From assembly GCF_001552175.1 (NCBI RefSeq), contig NZ_BCQR01000013.1, positions 1 through 64,000 of the forward strand: a stretch of DNA of 64,000 nucleotides, in the 5' to 3' direction. The position numbers were made by a program, and so were the translations under genes. This document shows positions 23,180 to 31,254 of the stretch, one piece after another; positions within the stretch are counted from its first letter, which is position 1; each line of letters begins with the position of its first letter. The notes below the pieces were generated by a model, which saw only the letters and a program-made list of their open reading frames with translations, had not been told where the DNA came from and did no database searches. The DNA comes from Actinomadura kijaniata NBRC 14229 (lineage in GTDB: Bacteria > Actinomycetota > Actinomycetes > Streptosporangiales > Streptosporangiaceae).

Positions 23180-23620
23180 ATGGGCGAGCCCTTTGACTTC
23201 TCCGACGACGGCTACGTGAGCATCGGGCCACGCGAGTACCTGGACAGGCTGCTGGCGGAGTACGGGCTCGCCGAGAACGAGGTGCGCGACGCGATCCGCG
23301 TTCGCCCCGCGCCCTACGGGAAGCGGGAGTACCTGGTCCACGAGTCGATGCTGCGTTCCCAAGGGGAGTACCCCTGCGCCGGGGACGCGGAGGCGTTGGA
23401 GTTCTGCCGCGAGGTGGCCGAAGCGCTGGCGACCGACCTTGGCATCACCCACGAAGAGGCGGTCGCCCAGGTGAACCGCCACTGGTCCGACAACGGCCCG
23501 GACGCGAAGCCACGCGTCTGGATCGTCGGCCTGGACATCGCCTACCACGAACTCCCCGAGTACTGGGCGGAACGCATCCGCGAGCAGGACGACGCATCCG
23601 TGCCCCGCTCCTCTTTCTGA
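23180..23620 (+). CDS. Hypothetical protein
   Basis: A 146-residue acidic soluble protein. It has no recognised domain, but coding bias is good throughout (GEPFDFSDDGYVSIGPREYLD.., VNRHWSDNGPDAKPRVWIVG, HELPEYWAERI). The ATG is 6 bases after a GATACT hexamer, which suggests a leaderless transcript starting at or near the start codon. It starts 10 bases after the ATP-binding gene. Confidence 0.7.
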   Translation: MGEPFDFSDDGYVSIGPREYLDRLLAEYGLAENEVRDAIRVRPAPYGKREYLVHESMLRSQGEYPCAGDAEALEFCREVAEALATDLGITHEEAVAQVNRHWSDNGPDAKPRVWIVGLDIAYHELPEYWAERIREQDDASVPRSSF

Positions 23621-23767
23621 AATCTTGCGCAAGGTGGCTGCAAGTTCGTAACGTGGCCGCGCCGGTTCCTCCAGGAGGAGCGACCACCGGTCGCATCGGC
23701 CCGCATGGCTACGCGGTCCGCATCATCCCTTGCTGAGAAACGCCGGTTCCTGTGTGAGGAGGGTCGC

Positions 23768-24655
23768 GTGCACGACGTCCTGGTGGTCGGTGGCGCGGGG
23801 ATCGACACCATCGTCAGGGTCCCCGAGCTGCCCGTCCCGTTCGCGGACTCGGTGGCGGTGCCGCCGATCGAGGAGTACGTCGGCCACACCGGCAACGGCG
23901 TGGCCCTCGGTTGCCACGCCCTCGGCCTGCGCGCGCGGCTGATCGACTTCATCGGTGACGACCGCCACGGCCGCCTCATCGTCGAGCACCACCGGCAACG
24001 CGGCCTGGCCTTCTCCTGGCAGATCTCCCCGGCGGGCACCCGCCGCGCCGTCAACCTGGTGGACGGCAAGGGGCGGCGCAGTTCCCTCTACGACGCCCGC
24101 GACGTTCCCGACCAGCGAATGCCCGAGCCGTTCTACCGCCCGTTCCTGGAGAACGCGCGTCACGTGCACCTGTCGATCGTCGACTACGCCCGCCACCTGC
24201 TCCCGGACGTACGGCGGCTCGGCCTGCCCGTCTCCACGGACCTGCACGACTGGGACGGTGAGAACCCCTACCACCGCGACTTCGCCTACGGCTGCGACAT
24301 CGTGTTCCTGAGCGCCGCCCGGCTCGGCGAGCGGGTCGACGCCGTGCTGACCGACATCGTCGAGCGTGGCCGCGCGCAGGTCGCGGTGGCCACCGACGGC
24401 GAGCGCGGCGGCTCCTACCTGCGGCGGGGCGGGACGGTCCAGCGCTTCGCCGCCGAGCGCGGTCCCGTCGTCGACAGCAACGGGGCGGGCGACGCGTTCG
24501 TCTCCGGGTTCCTCTTCGGCCGCCTGACCGGGCGGCCGCCGTCCGAATGCGTCCGCTACGGCGCCATCGCCGGGCTGCACGCCTGCGGCGCGGCCGGAAC
24601 GCACCAGTCGCTGATCACCGCGGACGAGCTGGTGGGACGCTTCGCCGATCGGTAG
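23768..24655 (+). CDS. PfkB family carbohydrate kinase (ribokinase-like)
   Basis: A 295-residue sugar or nucleoside kinase. The N-terminal PfkB pattern is seen in VVGGAGIDTIVRVPELPVP and VGHTGNGVALGCHALG. The C-terminal catalytic motif is DSNGAGDAFVSGFLFG, with the catalytic Asp and anion hole; Ser-Asn replaces the common Thr-Ala. The GTG at 23768 has an excellent GTGAGGAGGG site. It is a monocistronic gene in convergence with the gene at 24682. The substrate is unknown. Confidence 0.9.
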   Translation: MHDVLVVGGAGIDTIVRVPELPVPFADSVAVPPIEEYVGHTGNGVALGCHALGLRARLIDFIGDDRHGRLIVEHHRQRGLAFSWQISPAGTRRAVNLVDGKGRRSSLYDARDVPDQRMPEPFYRPFLENARHVHLSIVDYARHLLPDVRRLGLPVSTDLHDWDGENPYHRDFAYGCDIVFLSAARLGERVDAVLTDIVERGRAQVAVATDGERGGSYLRRGGTVQRFAAERGPVVDSNGAGDAFVSGFLFGRLTGRPPSECVRYGAIAGLHACGAAGTHQSLITADELVGRFADR

Positions 24656-24681
24656 AGCCACGCCCTCCCGCCCGACCGCCG

Positions 24682-25542
24682 TCAGAGGACCCTGCCGGCG
24701 GACGAGGCGGGGGCGATCTGCCCGAAGCGCTCCCGGACCTCGGCCGGAAGCATGCCGATGATCCGCAGGGTGTTGGCATGGGCCGCCTCATCGCCGTTGC
24801 GATGTCCGGCGGTGCCGCCCAGCACACCGACAACAGGGTCGGGCCAAGGCACGATCAGTCGCGTGCTGGCGCGCAGCGCGGCCAGGTGCACCCGCAACGC
24901 GTGATCGACGTAGGACGCTCCGGCCTTCCGGACCAGACAAGCGCCGTCCGGGCCACCTGGAAGCAGCCTCAACGGCAGATCCAGCTCGTCGTGTGGAACC
25001 GAGGGGCCCTCGTGCAGCGTGTAGATCGCGTAGGCGAGGCTGGACCTGTCCAGGGGAACGTCCACCCACCCCTGCTCGGAGGGCGGCGTGCGGGGCACGG
25101 GCACCAGCCCGGCCCAGTACAGCCTCACGGCGTCGACCTCTGCGCGCACCGCGCCAGCCGAGAACGCCGGCGCCCGGTACACGGTCTCCACCAACAACCC
25201 GTCGCCGCTGTGCCACAAGGCCACCCGGTGGACGCGGTCCCCCTCACCGCCCCCCGACGCTTCTGGCCACAGCGCGGTGTCCACGGCTTTGCTGAATCCC
25301 TCGTCGGCCAGGACCGCGCCGACACGTTCGAGGGGGTCACCGTAGACCGTGTCGGCCAGGGCGGCCCGCCGATCCCGGTCGTGGTTCACAACGCGGTGAG
25401 GCGTCCCGTCGATGTACTCCCATGCCCAGTCAGCGGCCAGGCCCCACGCCGCCGCCGCATCCTCCTCGGCAAGGGTCGTGCGTACCTGGTCACCGCGACC
25501 GTCGCGCTCCATCAGCTTCCAGACCGGTGTCAGGTCGTCCAT
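24682..25542 (-). CDS. Hypothetical protein (actinobacterial)
   Basis: A 286-residue soluble protein with no family recognised. It is Trp-rich and acidic near the N terminus (DLTPVWKLMERDG, LAADWAWEYIDGTPHRVV). It has VYRAPAFSAGAVRAEVDAVRL and SSLAYAIYTLHEG in the middle and ends VRERFGQIAPASSAG. GTG codons at 25557 and 25560 are alternative starts. The mRNA would begin close to the divergent gene at 25634. Confidence 0.65.
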   Translation of the reverse strand: MDDLTPVWKLMERDGRGDQVRTTLAEEDAAAAWGLAADWAWEYIDGTPHRVVNHDRDRRAALADTVYGDPLERVGAVLADEGFSKAVDTALWPEASGGGEGDRVHRVALWHSGDGLLVETVYRAPAFSAGAVRAEVDAVRLYWAGLVPVPRTPPSEQGWVDVPLDRSSLAYAIYTLHEGPSVPHDELDLPLRLLPGGPDGACLVRKAGASYVDHALRVHLAALRASTRLIVPWPDPVVGVLGGTAGHRNGDEAAHANTLRIIGMLPAEVRERFGQIAPASSAGRVL

Positions 25543-25633
25543 ATCCCAGCGCGTCACCACGGCACCATAGAGCAACCCCGAGACGAGCAGGTGCCATGCA
25601 CCCTCCAGGCGGACCTTGCTCCAGACTGGGCAG

Positions 25634-26074
25634 GTGATCACGTACCGCCTGTGGCTGGCCGCGCTGCCCGCCCCCGTTCCCGAAGCGGAAGCTCGGATCT
25701 TCTGGAACTGCAAGGACGAGCCCACCCCGACGCTGGATGAGGCGCTCAGGCGTGCACCCCACATCTACGTGGGCTCATGGGGTGAGGAGCATGAGGAGCT
25801 ACTGCCGCGGTCATGCCGATGCCCTGCCGCCCGGCTCTCGGCCTGGCTGTTCTTCAAGGGCACCATCGACCGCTGGCAGGCCCCGACACTCGACGCCCGG
25901 CTGCAGGACGAGCTACTGGAGCTTCTTCGGCCCCGACCGGACGACCTCCCCGCCCCCATCGCCCGAGCCCACGAGATCCAGAGCTTCCTGTCGGCGCATG
26001 CGGGATGGAGCTTGATTCCCCAGGCAGAAGCACCACCAGCCGACCAGGATGCCCTCTCACCCCAGAACCCGTGA
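25634..26074 (+). CDS. Hypothetical protein
   Basis: A 146-residue protein opening VITYRLWLAALPAPVPEAEA, with an RIFWNCKDEPTPTLDEALRRAP segment and a C-terminal helix-rich part. No signal peptide. The start is uncertain: GTG at 25634 has GGGCAG too close to it, and an upstream TTG at 25616 is possible. Good codon bias supports coding. It is divergent from the gene at 24682 and convergent with the next one. Confidence 0.6.
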   Translation: MITYRLWLAALPAPVPEAEARIFWNCKDEPTPTLDEALRRAPHIYVGSWGEEHEELLPRSCRCPAARLSAWLFFKGTIDRWQAPTLDARLQDELLELLRPRPDDLPAPIARAHEIQSFLSAHAGWSLIPQAEAPPADQDALSPQNP

Positions 26075-26218
26075 GCAGCGCAGATGCGCCACCGAACAAG
26101 CCGCACCCGCAGCACGGCTCACGGCGCGGTCGCCCCACCCGGACGCGACCTGACCCCCGTCGACATCCACTCGTCGGTCTGGACCGCGGAGCCCGGGAAA
26201 CGAAGCGCGACTGTCGGA

Positions 26219-26854
26219 TCACATCGGTCGTGCGCGTAGGACGGGCTCGGCGAGGAGGCGGGCGGCGAGCGCGTGGTCGCAGCCGAGCACGGTGTACGAG
26301 AGGTCGGGGTCGCTTGACAGGCACCAGGTGCGGTCGGCGGGCCAGAGCACCGTCACGGGCTGCTCGTAGTCCCAGCGGGCCTCCCATGCGGTGTACAGCA
26401 GCTCCTGGAGGGAGCCGGCGACCAGGAAGTAGGCGATGTGCCCGCTCACCCGCTCGGCGAGGTCGTCGAGCGGCGGCTCGCCGGGGCTGCCGGGGGACAC
26501 GGCGTCGTCCGGTGGTGACGCCGGACCGGGACCGGTGGAAGTGATGATGAGATCCGTGCCGGAGCCGGGGTCGGCGTCATAGGACGCCAGGCAGGCCGGG
26601 GTGTCGGGGCCGGTGGTGGTGAGCAGGATCCGCTCAAGGACGGTCTTCTGCCCGTCCGACGGGTGTCCTTCGGTGGAGGACGGTCCGAGGAAGGGCGCGG
26701 TCAGGTCGCTGGTGGCCGGTTCGGCACCGGGGTGTAGCACCGCGATCGTGTGGTCGTAGGCCGCCGGCAGCGGAGGGCCGTCAGCCTGTTCGGCCGAGGC
26801 GGCGACCCAGGCGGCGAACCAGGAGAGCTGATCCGGGGCGATGCGTTCGAGCAT
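26219..26854 (-). CDS. Hypothetical protein
   Basis: A 211-residue acidic protein beginning MLERIAPDQLSWFAAWVAA. A low-complexity Pro/Gly/Asp stretch in the middle (GPGPASPPDDAVSPGSPGEP) is followed by HIAYFLVAGSLQELLYTAWEARWDYE and VTVLWPADRTWCLSSDPDLS. No family was recognised. A TATAGG hexamer ends 8 bases before the ATG with no ribosome site, suggesting a leaderless mRNA. Confidence 0.65.
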   Translation of the reverse strand: MLERIAPDQLSWFAAWVAASAEQADGPPLPAAYDHTIAVLHPGAEPATSDLTAPFLGPSSTEGHPSDGQKTVLERILLTTTGPDTPACLASYDADPGSGTDLIITSTGPGPASPPDDAVSPGSPGEPPLDDLAERVSGHIAYFLVAGSLQELLYTAWEARWDYEQPVTVLWPADRTWCLSSDPDLSYTVLGCDHALAARLLAEPVLRARPM

Positions 26855-27165
26855 GGGACAAACCTATATTGCCCCAGAGCCGTTCGCATTCTCGGATTGT
26901 GAGACGGCGAGGGCGGGTCATGGAATGACCGCGGAAGGCGTGTTGCGGCCTGACCTGCAGCTCTACCTAGAGAGCGGGAAGTTGTTGAAAATTACTTCAT
27001 CCGCTGGCCTCGTATGTCGATACAGTGTGTCGTGTCCACGGCCATGCCGGCTATCGCGCCTCGCCGCTCGACGAGGTGGGGTGGCTTCGGGAAGGCGGAC
27101 CCGTTGAAGCAACCCGATGTGTCGTGACGACTTCCATCGCCCTCAGGTGGTACTCGGTTTATCGG
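26855..27165. other. Intergenic region of lower GC
   Basis: About 310 bases without a convincing gene. They include an AT-richer stretch near 26978-27030 that may hold the promoter of an untracked transcript. Nothing specific was recognised. Confidence 0.4.
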
Positions 27166-27194
27166 TTGAGAACGTGATCGGCTCCTGATATTTT
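27166..27194 (+). promoter_or_regulatory. Probable housekeeping-type promoter of the secreted protein gene
   Basis: TTGAGA (27166-27171), 17 bases, then TATTTT (27189-27194) fits a primary-sigma promoter. Transcription would start near 27201, giving a leader of about 27 bases with the AGGAGG site before the ATG at 27228. Confidence 0.5.
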
Positions 27195-27227
27195 CCCCAT
27201 GATTGTTCGGACGCATCAGGAGGCAGA

Positions 27228-27842
27228 ATGAAGAAACTCTCGAAGATGGCCTGCTTTTCCGCGGCGCTCGTAGTTGGTGCGGTCTCGTTCTCTCCGTCGC
27301 CCGCCTATGCCGGCACCGGCTCTCCGGCCGCGCCCGCCGCTGGAAGCCTCGGAGCGGAACTGTCCCAGGGCCCCGTGGCCTCCACCAGCGCCGACGGCGA
27401 GGAGGTCTTCACTTTCACGGCCCGGTCGACCGCGCCCGGCGCCAAGAGCGCCGCTGCCGATCGCATCACCTGCAAGGGCGCGTACCGGGGCGGCAAGTAC
27501 TATGACGCTCCGCACCCCGGGGCGAGCTCGAAGAAGCGCAGGATCAACGCTCACCTGTCGGTCACCTGCACCGGTGGGGGCGCCGGAGCGACGCACGTCA
27601 CGGTCGCTTCACGGATGGTCGATGGCCGCCGAGCGGGCAAGATAAGCACGGACAAGGGCTTCCGCAGTGCCAAGACCGGCGGCGACCTCGCCTGTGTGTC
27701 GAGCAAGCGCGGCTACCAGGGCAAGGGCTACGTGTACGTCAAGTTCCCCCCGCGGTACAGCCCGCCGTCGGCGTCCTTGAACCCGGTCAGCATCATCAAG
27801 GCCTTCAAGAAGGGCAAGAAGGGCCTCTGCGTCAAGGCCTGA
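27228..27842 (+). CDS. Small secreted basic protein of unknown function
   Basis: A 204-residue protein with a clear signal peptide (MKKLSKMACFSAALVVGAVS, cleavage near AYA at 26-28). An Ala/Gly/Ser-rich region follows, then a Lys- and Cys-containing domain with ITCKGAYRGGKYYDAPHPGA, LSVTCTGGGAGATHV, DLACVSSKRGYQG and a GLCVKA end. The four mature Cys (ITC, VTC, LAC, GLC) probably form two disulfides. AGGAGG precedes the ATG. No family was recognised; some secreted antimicrobial or inhibitor proteins look similar in general build only. Confidence 0.8.
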   Translation: MKKLSKMACFSAALVVGAVSFSPSPAYAGTGSPAAPAAGSLGAELSQGPVASTSADGEEVFTFTARSTAPGAKSAAADRITCKGAYRGGKYYDAPHPGASSKKRRINAHLSVTCTGGGAGATHVTVASRMVDGRRAGKISTDKGFRSAKTGGDLACVSSKRGYQGKGYVYVKFPPRYSPPSASLNPVSIIKAFKKGKKGLCVKA

Positions 27843-27856
27843 CCGAGCATTTGAAC

Positions 27857-27954
27857 GAGGCTTACCCGAAACCCCTGCCCTGTCCATAATGGCGGGCTGA
27901 CCTGCGGAAACGCTAGCCGGTCAGGCGCTCGGCGGGAGGCTTCGGGTAAGCCTC
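27857..27954. repeat. 98-base element with perfect 14-base terminal inverted repeats
   Basis: GAGGCTTACCCGAA (27857-27870) is repeated exactly in reverse complement at 27941-27954. The right arm also belongs to a local hairpin (GAGGCTT-CGGGT-AAGCCTC, 27936-27954). Mutually exclusive folds are therefore possible, or the whole is a short non-autonomous element. It adjoins an IS3-type transposase fragment, which favours an IS-end origin. No clear target duplication is visible. Confidence 0.5.
27936..27954 (+). terminator. Candidate hairpin terminator after the secreted protein gene
   Basis: A 7-base-pair stem GAGGCTT/AAGCCTC with a five-base loop, 94 bases after the stop, with no U-tract. It may serve as terminator or be part of the inverted-repeat element described here. 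Confidence 0.35.
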
Positions 27955-27959
27955 AATGC

Positions 27960-28085
27960 GGGAATGCCTTCCGAAGGATCTATTCCAGCACCCGGTTCAC
28001 TCAAGAGCGCCTGTTGCATCGTTCCCCGAAATGACTCCATGACGGTGTTGTCGAGGCGGTCACCGGCTGTCCCCATGGAGTCGGG
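27960..28085 (-). pseudogene. IS3-family transposase fragment (integrase core remnant)
   Basis: Reading leftward from about 28085, the frame gives SMGTAGDRLDNTVMESFRGT. This matches the conserved 'SMG..GD..DNA..ES' region around the third catalytic acidic residue of IS3 OrfB transposases (DDE family). Only this portion survives, the flanks do not continue as transposase, and there is no start. It is a decayed insertion-sequence relic. Confidence 0.65.
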
Positions 28086-28606
28086 CGGGGCGCCCACCCG
28101 GACGTGACCGGTGGAATATCGGGCGTCGGTGGCACGGTGGTATGCCGAACGCCTGGCCGGATCGTCGTCAGATTTCTCGCTACGTTCGGCGATTCTGAGA
28201 CTTTGTCACCGGTTGCGGCCTTTGTCGTCAGTGGGCGGTTTGGGGAGGCGCGTCACCCGGTTGCGATGCCCGAACGCCCGAACCTGACCATCCAGCCAGA
28301 GGGCGCCTGGACCAAGCAGAGCACGCCACCTGAACGTGTTACCGGGGCATCGTTCGGAACGCCGCCGTGCCGCATCTCCCAGTCCTGGCCTCTTTCTCGA
28401 ATTCCAGGCCGGAGTCCGGATACCTCCCCGGTGGTCGGTCATTACCGGCCTGGTGAGGTTCGCCCGGTATGCGGGGCCGGCTTGGGGCGACCGACGGCAT
28501 TGGTGGGGACCACCGCTCCGCGTTGTGGAATTCGTCGGCGCTCTCGCTGGAGACGATGACCCCGCGGCCGCTGGTCTTCGCAACGGTCGCGGGGCCACTT
28601 CTCGGG
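28086..28606. other. Gene-poor region with degraded sequence
   Basis: No intact gene is supported. Open frames on both strands have poor codon bias. The region contains the first copy of a 37-base imperfect repeat (28332-28368) shared with 29645-29681. Confidence 0.5.
28332..28368 (+). repeat. 37-base imperfect repeat, copy 1
   Basis: Identical at 32 of 37 positions to 29645-29681. The invariant core TCGTTCGGAACG is shared. The five differences are all single substitutions (positions 6, 9, 16, 18 and 31). Most fall at one codon phase of a frame reading ERVTG.SFGT, so it may be a relic of a duplicated coding segment. Confidence 0.6.
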
Positions 28607-29167
28607 TCAGGCTCCTCCGCAGATCAACGCGCGGAAGGTGATGGGACCCACCTGCCCGTCCGCGTCGATGCCGACCTTCTTCTGGAATTCCTTGACGGCC
28701 TTGGTGGTGTTCGCACCGAAGTATCCGTCGGGGGCGACCTTGTATCCGCGCGAGTACAGGGCGTACTGGACGGCCCTGGCCTTGAGGCTGTACTTGGTGG
28801 ACGGCCTGACCGTGCCGAGGTCGGAGCGGACGTGTTCCCAGGTCTCCGGGCCGATCCGGCCGTTCTCGGAGAGGTTCCTGTCCTTCTGGTACGCCTGCAC
28901 GGCCCTGGTCAGACTGGGATGGAAGGTGTCCTCGATCTCGGGAAGATCCAGGTACTTGTAGGCCATCATCAGCCAGCCCGCCGTGCCCACCTCCCAGCGT
29001 TCGTCGCCTTCCTTGAGCGTCGGCCAGGGAAGCGCCTCCACTTTCGCCTGGATGCTTCGTGACGTTTTCGGGCCGTCAGCGGATGCCGCGGACGCACCCG
29101 CGACGCCCGCGGTGACGGCCAGGACCATCACCACCAACGTCGTCACGAACGTGCGTAGCCTTGCCAT
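28607..29167 (-). CDS. Secreted peptidoglycan-binding protein (two PG_binding_1 domains)
   Basis: A 186-residue exported protein: signal peptide (about residues 1-30, ending ASADG), then two peptidoglycan-binding_1 repeats. The first is around VGTAGWLMMAYKYLDLP..VQAYQKDRNLSENGRIG. The second is around VQYALYSRGYKVAPDGYFG..VKEFQKKVGIDADGQVG. Each has the Q/Y..G...DG.FG....VK.FQ pattern. There is no catalytic domain, so it is a wall-binding or targeting protein. The ATG at 29167 has AGGGGG before it. Confidence 0.9.
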   Translation of the reverse strand: MARLRTFVTTLVVMVLAVTAGVAGASAASADGPKTSRSIQAKVEALPWPTLKEGDERWEVGTAGWLMMAYKYLDLPEIEDTFHPSLTRAVQAYQKDRNLSENGRIGPETWEHVRSDLGTVRPSTKYSLKARAVQYALYSRGYKVAPDGYFGANTTKAVKEFQKKVGIDADGQVGPITFRALICGGA

Positions 29168-29896
29168 GCGAGCCCCCTGTCTCGATGTGCGTCTTTCGAG
29201 AATTGGGACGTGGCCGTGATCAAGCCAGTTGGCGGCCGGACTGGCCGCATCCGGCGCCATCCGGCGGTCATACTTTCGCCGCCTTCAGGTGTCATCACGG
29301 ACGCTTGTTCCCGGAAACCCGACCGGGCCCATCGCGACGGCGGCCCTCCACGCCGGAATGGCTTGCATTCCTGACCGGGATTCGCAGAGGGGCGAATTGC
29401 GGCTAGGTCGCTGCGATCGGCGGATGGCCGATCGTGCTGCGCCGAGCGGCGATCTGGGCGGAGGGACCGGCATCGTCGAGGTCGCCGAACCCCGCCGCGG
29501 ACGTGGAGCTCACGCCGCCCTCTCGCGCCGGCAGGCGCGCTTGCGCTCAGGGGAGTGGGGCGCTTGATCATTTGACCTGCGTCGGGCCCGGTGAACGCCT
29601 GTGGTCAGCGCGCCGACCCATGGGACCGGCGCCTGCCCCCGGCGGAACGCGTCACCGGGTCGTCGTTCGGAACGTCGCCGTTCGTCGAGGACGACACGCT
29701 GTTCGCGCACCGGAGCCGGACCGGCTACGGGATCAGTGAGGTGTCGTTCGCCCCGGTCGGCGGTGGGTGGCGCGCCGCCGAGGCTCGCGTCGAACGCCGG
29801 TTGGCCGCGACTCGCGGGCCGTCCGACCGTCGGCACCGGGTAGCCGGGGAGGACTCTTCCATCCCTCTGATCCCGGCGGGGCCTTCGGTGGCGTCG
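29168..29896. other. Gene-poor region with mobile-element debris
   Basis: No intact gene is supported. It holds the second copy of the 37-base repeat (29645-29681) and adjoins a transposase-like fragment at 29897-29990. Long open frames here on both strands are GC artefacts. Confidence 0.5.
29645..29681 (+). repeat. 37-base imperfect repeat, copy 2
   Basis: Second copy of the element at 28332-28368, same orientation, 1313 bases away. The sequence similarity does not extend clearly beyond these limits. Confidence 0.6.
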
Positions 29897-29990
29897 ACCG
29901 TGGTGGCCAGGTGCGTTCCGCCAGGTCACTCCGGTGCGGAGCCGCCACGCGATGTCGTTCGGCGCCTGCGCGCGCACCGTCCCGATGGAG
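29897..29990 (-). pseudogene. IS5/IS4-type transposase N-terminal fragment (DUF4096-like)
   Basis: Leftward translation gives NDIAWRLRTGVTWRNAPGHHG. This resembles the 'I.WRLRTGVPWRDLPERYG' signature of IS5-family transposases. The similarity stops after about 27 residues and no intact frame continues, so this is a remnant. It lies just upstream of the ArsR operators. Confidence 0.45.
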
Positions 29991-30005
29991 TGCTCACCGA
30001 CCGAA

Positions 30006-30059
30006 GTGCAACCGGAGGGTTGCGTCTTCGGAAATCCATGTGCAACTCTGGGGTTGCAC
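30006..30059. promoter_or_regulatory. Two tandem ArsR-type operators
   Basis: GTGCAAC-N6-GTTGCGT (30006-30025) and the perfect dyad GTGCAAC-TCTGGG-GTTGCAC (30040-30059) are 34 bases apart, centre to centre. They lie 29 bases before the SRPBCC start. ArsR-family dimers bind such sites, so the ArsR at 30531 probably autoregulates the pair. Confidence 0.7.
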
Positions 30060-30087
30060 TAAAGGGGACCGAGAACGGAGCCACCTC

Positions 30088-30534
30088 ATGAACGAGGACC
30101 GGATCGAACGTGAGACCCTGATCGAGGCGTCGCTGGAGCGGGTGTGGTCGCTGGTGGCCGAACCCGGTTTCTGGGTGGCCGAAGAGGCGGTCGTGTCGGG
30201 CACCGTGGCCACGGAGGGCGCGTCGCTGATCGCGAACAATCCCCATGTGGGCGAGGTCCGGGTGCGTGTGGAGAAGGTCGAGCCGCCGACGTACGTGGCC
30301 TACCGTTGGACGAGCGCGTTCCCTGGAGAAGAGTTGCGTGAGGACAACAGCACGTTGGTGGAGTTCACGTTGAGCACCGAAGGCGACAGGACGCGGCTGC
30401 GCGTGGTCGAGAGCGGGTTCGCGGCCCTGAACACGACCCAGCAGTCGCGCGACCAGGCATGGCGGTTCAACACCATCGGCTGGTCCCAGGTGTTCGACGC
30501 CTTCAAGAAGCGCGCCGAGCAGCCACCGGTGTGA
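30088..30534 (+). CDS. SRPBCC (AHSA1/START-like) domain protein
   Basis: A 148-residue hydrophobic-ligand-binding fold. ERETLIEASLERVWSLVAEPGFW at the start and VAYRWTSAFPGEEL, STLVEFTLSTEGDRTRLRV, WRFNTIGWSQVFDAFKKRA later are typical of the AHSA1-like group. It commonly pairs with ArsR regulators, and here it overlaps arsR by four bases. Ligand or client is unknown. Confidence 0.9.
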   Translation: MNEDRIERETLIEASLERVWSLVAEPGFWVAEEAVVSGTVATEGASLIANNPHVGEVRVRVEKVEPPTYVAYRWTSAFPGEELREDNSTLVEFTLSTEGDRTRLRVVESGFAALNTTQQSRDQAWRFNTIGWSQVFDAFKKRAEQPPV

Positions 30535-30884
30535 CGGCCGAACACCGCGGCGACGTCCAGGCGGTCGACAGCGTCCTCGCCGCCTTGGCCGACCCGACCC
30601 GACGTCAGTTGCTCGATCTGCTCGCCGCGGAAGGCGAGGCCACGGCGACGACGCTCGCCGCGCGACTTCCCGTTTCGCGCCAGGCGGTGGTCAAGCACCT
30701 CGCCACCCTGGACGCCGCCGGGCTGGTGAGCGGCAGCCGCGTCGGACGCGAGGTGCGGTACGCGGTGCGGCCCGCGGCGCTGGACGCGACGGCGCGGTGG
30801 ATGGCCTCGCTCGCAGCCGACTGGGACCGCCGGCTGGCGAACATCAAACGCATCGCCGAAGCGGCGGAGCGCGACTCTCCCTAG
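30531..30884 (+). CDS. ArsR family winged-helix regulator
   Basis: A 117-residue repressor. The HTH is visible in LADPTRRQLLDLLAAEGEAT then ARLPVSRQAVVKHLATLDAAGLV, and the wing in GSRVGREVRYAV. No Cys-rich metal site was seen, so sensing is probably not metal-based. The GTG start overlaps the upstream stop. Confidence 0.92.
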   Translation: MTAEHRGDVQAVDSVLAALADPTRRQLLDLLAAEGEATATTLAARLPVSRQAVVKHLATLDAAGLVSGSRVGREVRYAVRPAALDATARWMASLAADWDRRLANIKRIAEAAERDSP

Positions 30885-31054
30885 CGCTCCGCCCCTGTTT
30901 CCCCACGTGACCGACGGTGAACCGGCCGATCCGGTCGATGGCGCGTGCCCCCGGTCGCCACCCGGCCGCCGCGCCCACACCCGTCCTTCACCCGCGCTCA
31001 TCGCCGCGGGGATCCCGTGACCGTGGACGGGCTTCGCCCTGCCCTGATTCCAGA

Positions 31055-31237
31055 ATGAGCGCCGTCGCCGCGACCCGGAGCGTCGAGCTCACCGGCATCC
31101 GCCTCGCGCTGAGCGTGAACGTGGCCGTGACGGTCATCGGCGTGGCCCTGGTCTGGATCGGGCTGCGACCACGGGTGGGACAGCCCCGACCGCACCGGCA
31201 CCAGCCCGCACCCGACCTGGCCGCGCCGCGGCCATGA
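31055..31237 (+). CDS. Small single-helix membrane protein or transporter C-terminal remnant
   Basis: A 60-residue frame with one transmembrane helix (LALSVNVAVTVIGVALVWIG) and a basic, Pro-rich tail. Its composition resembles the last helix of MFS exporters, so it may be a remnant. It has no clear ribosome site and overlaps nothing. It ends 17 bases before the SDR gene. Confidence 0.3.
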   Translation: MSAVAATRSVELTGIRLALSVNVAVTVIGVALVWIGLRPRVGQPRPHRHQPAPDLAAPRP

Positions 31238-31254
31238 CACAAGGAGAACACCCA

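Noticed and set aside
29510..29977. A full transposase gene on the minus strand
   Set aside because: Only the first part resembles IS5 transposases; the rest is unrelated low-complexity sequence, so it was annotated as a fragment.
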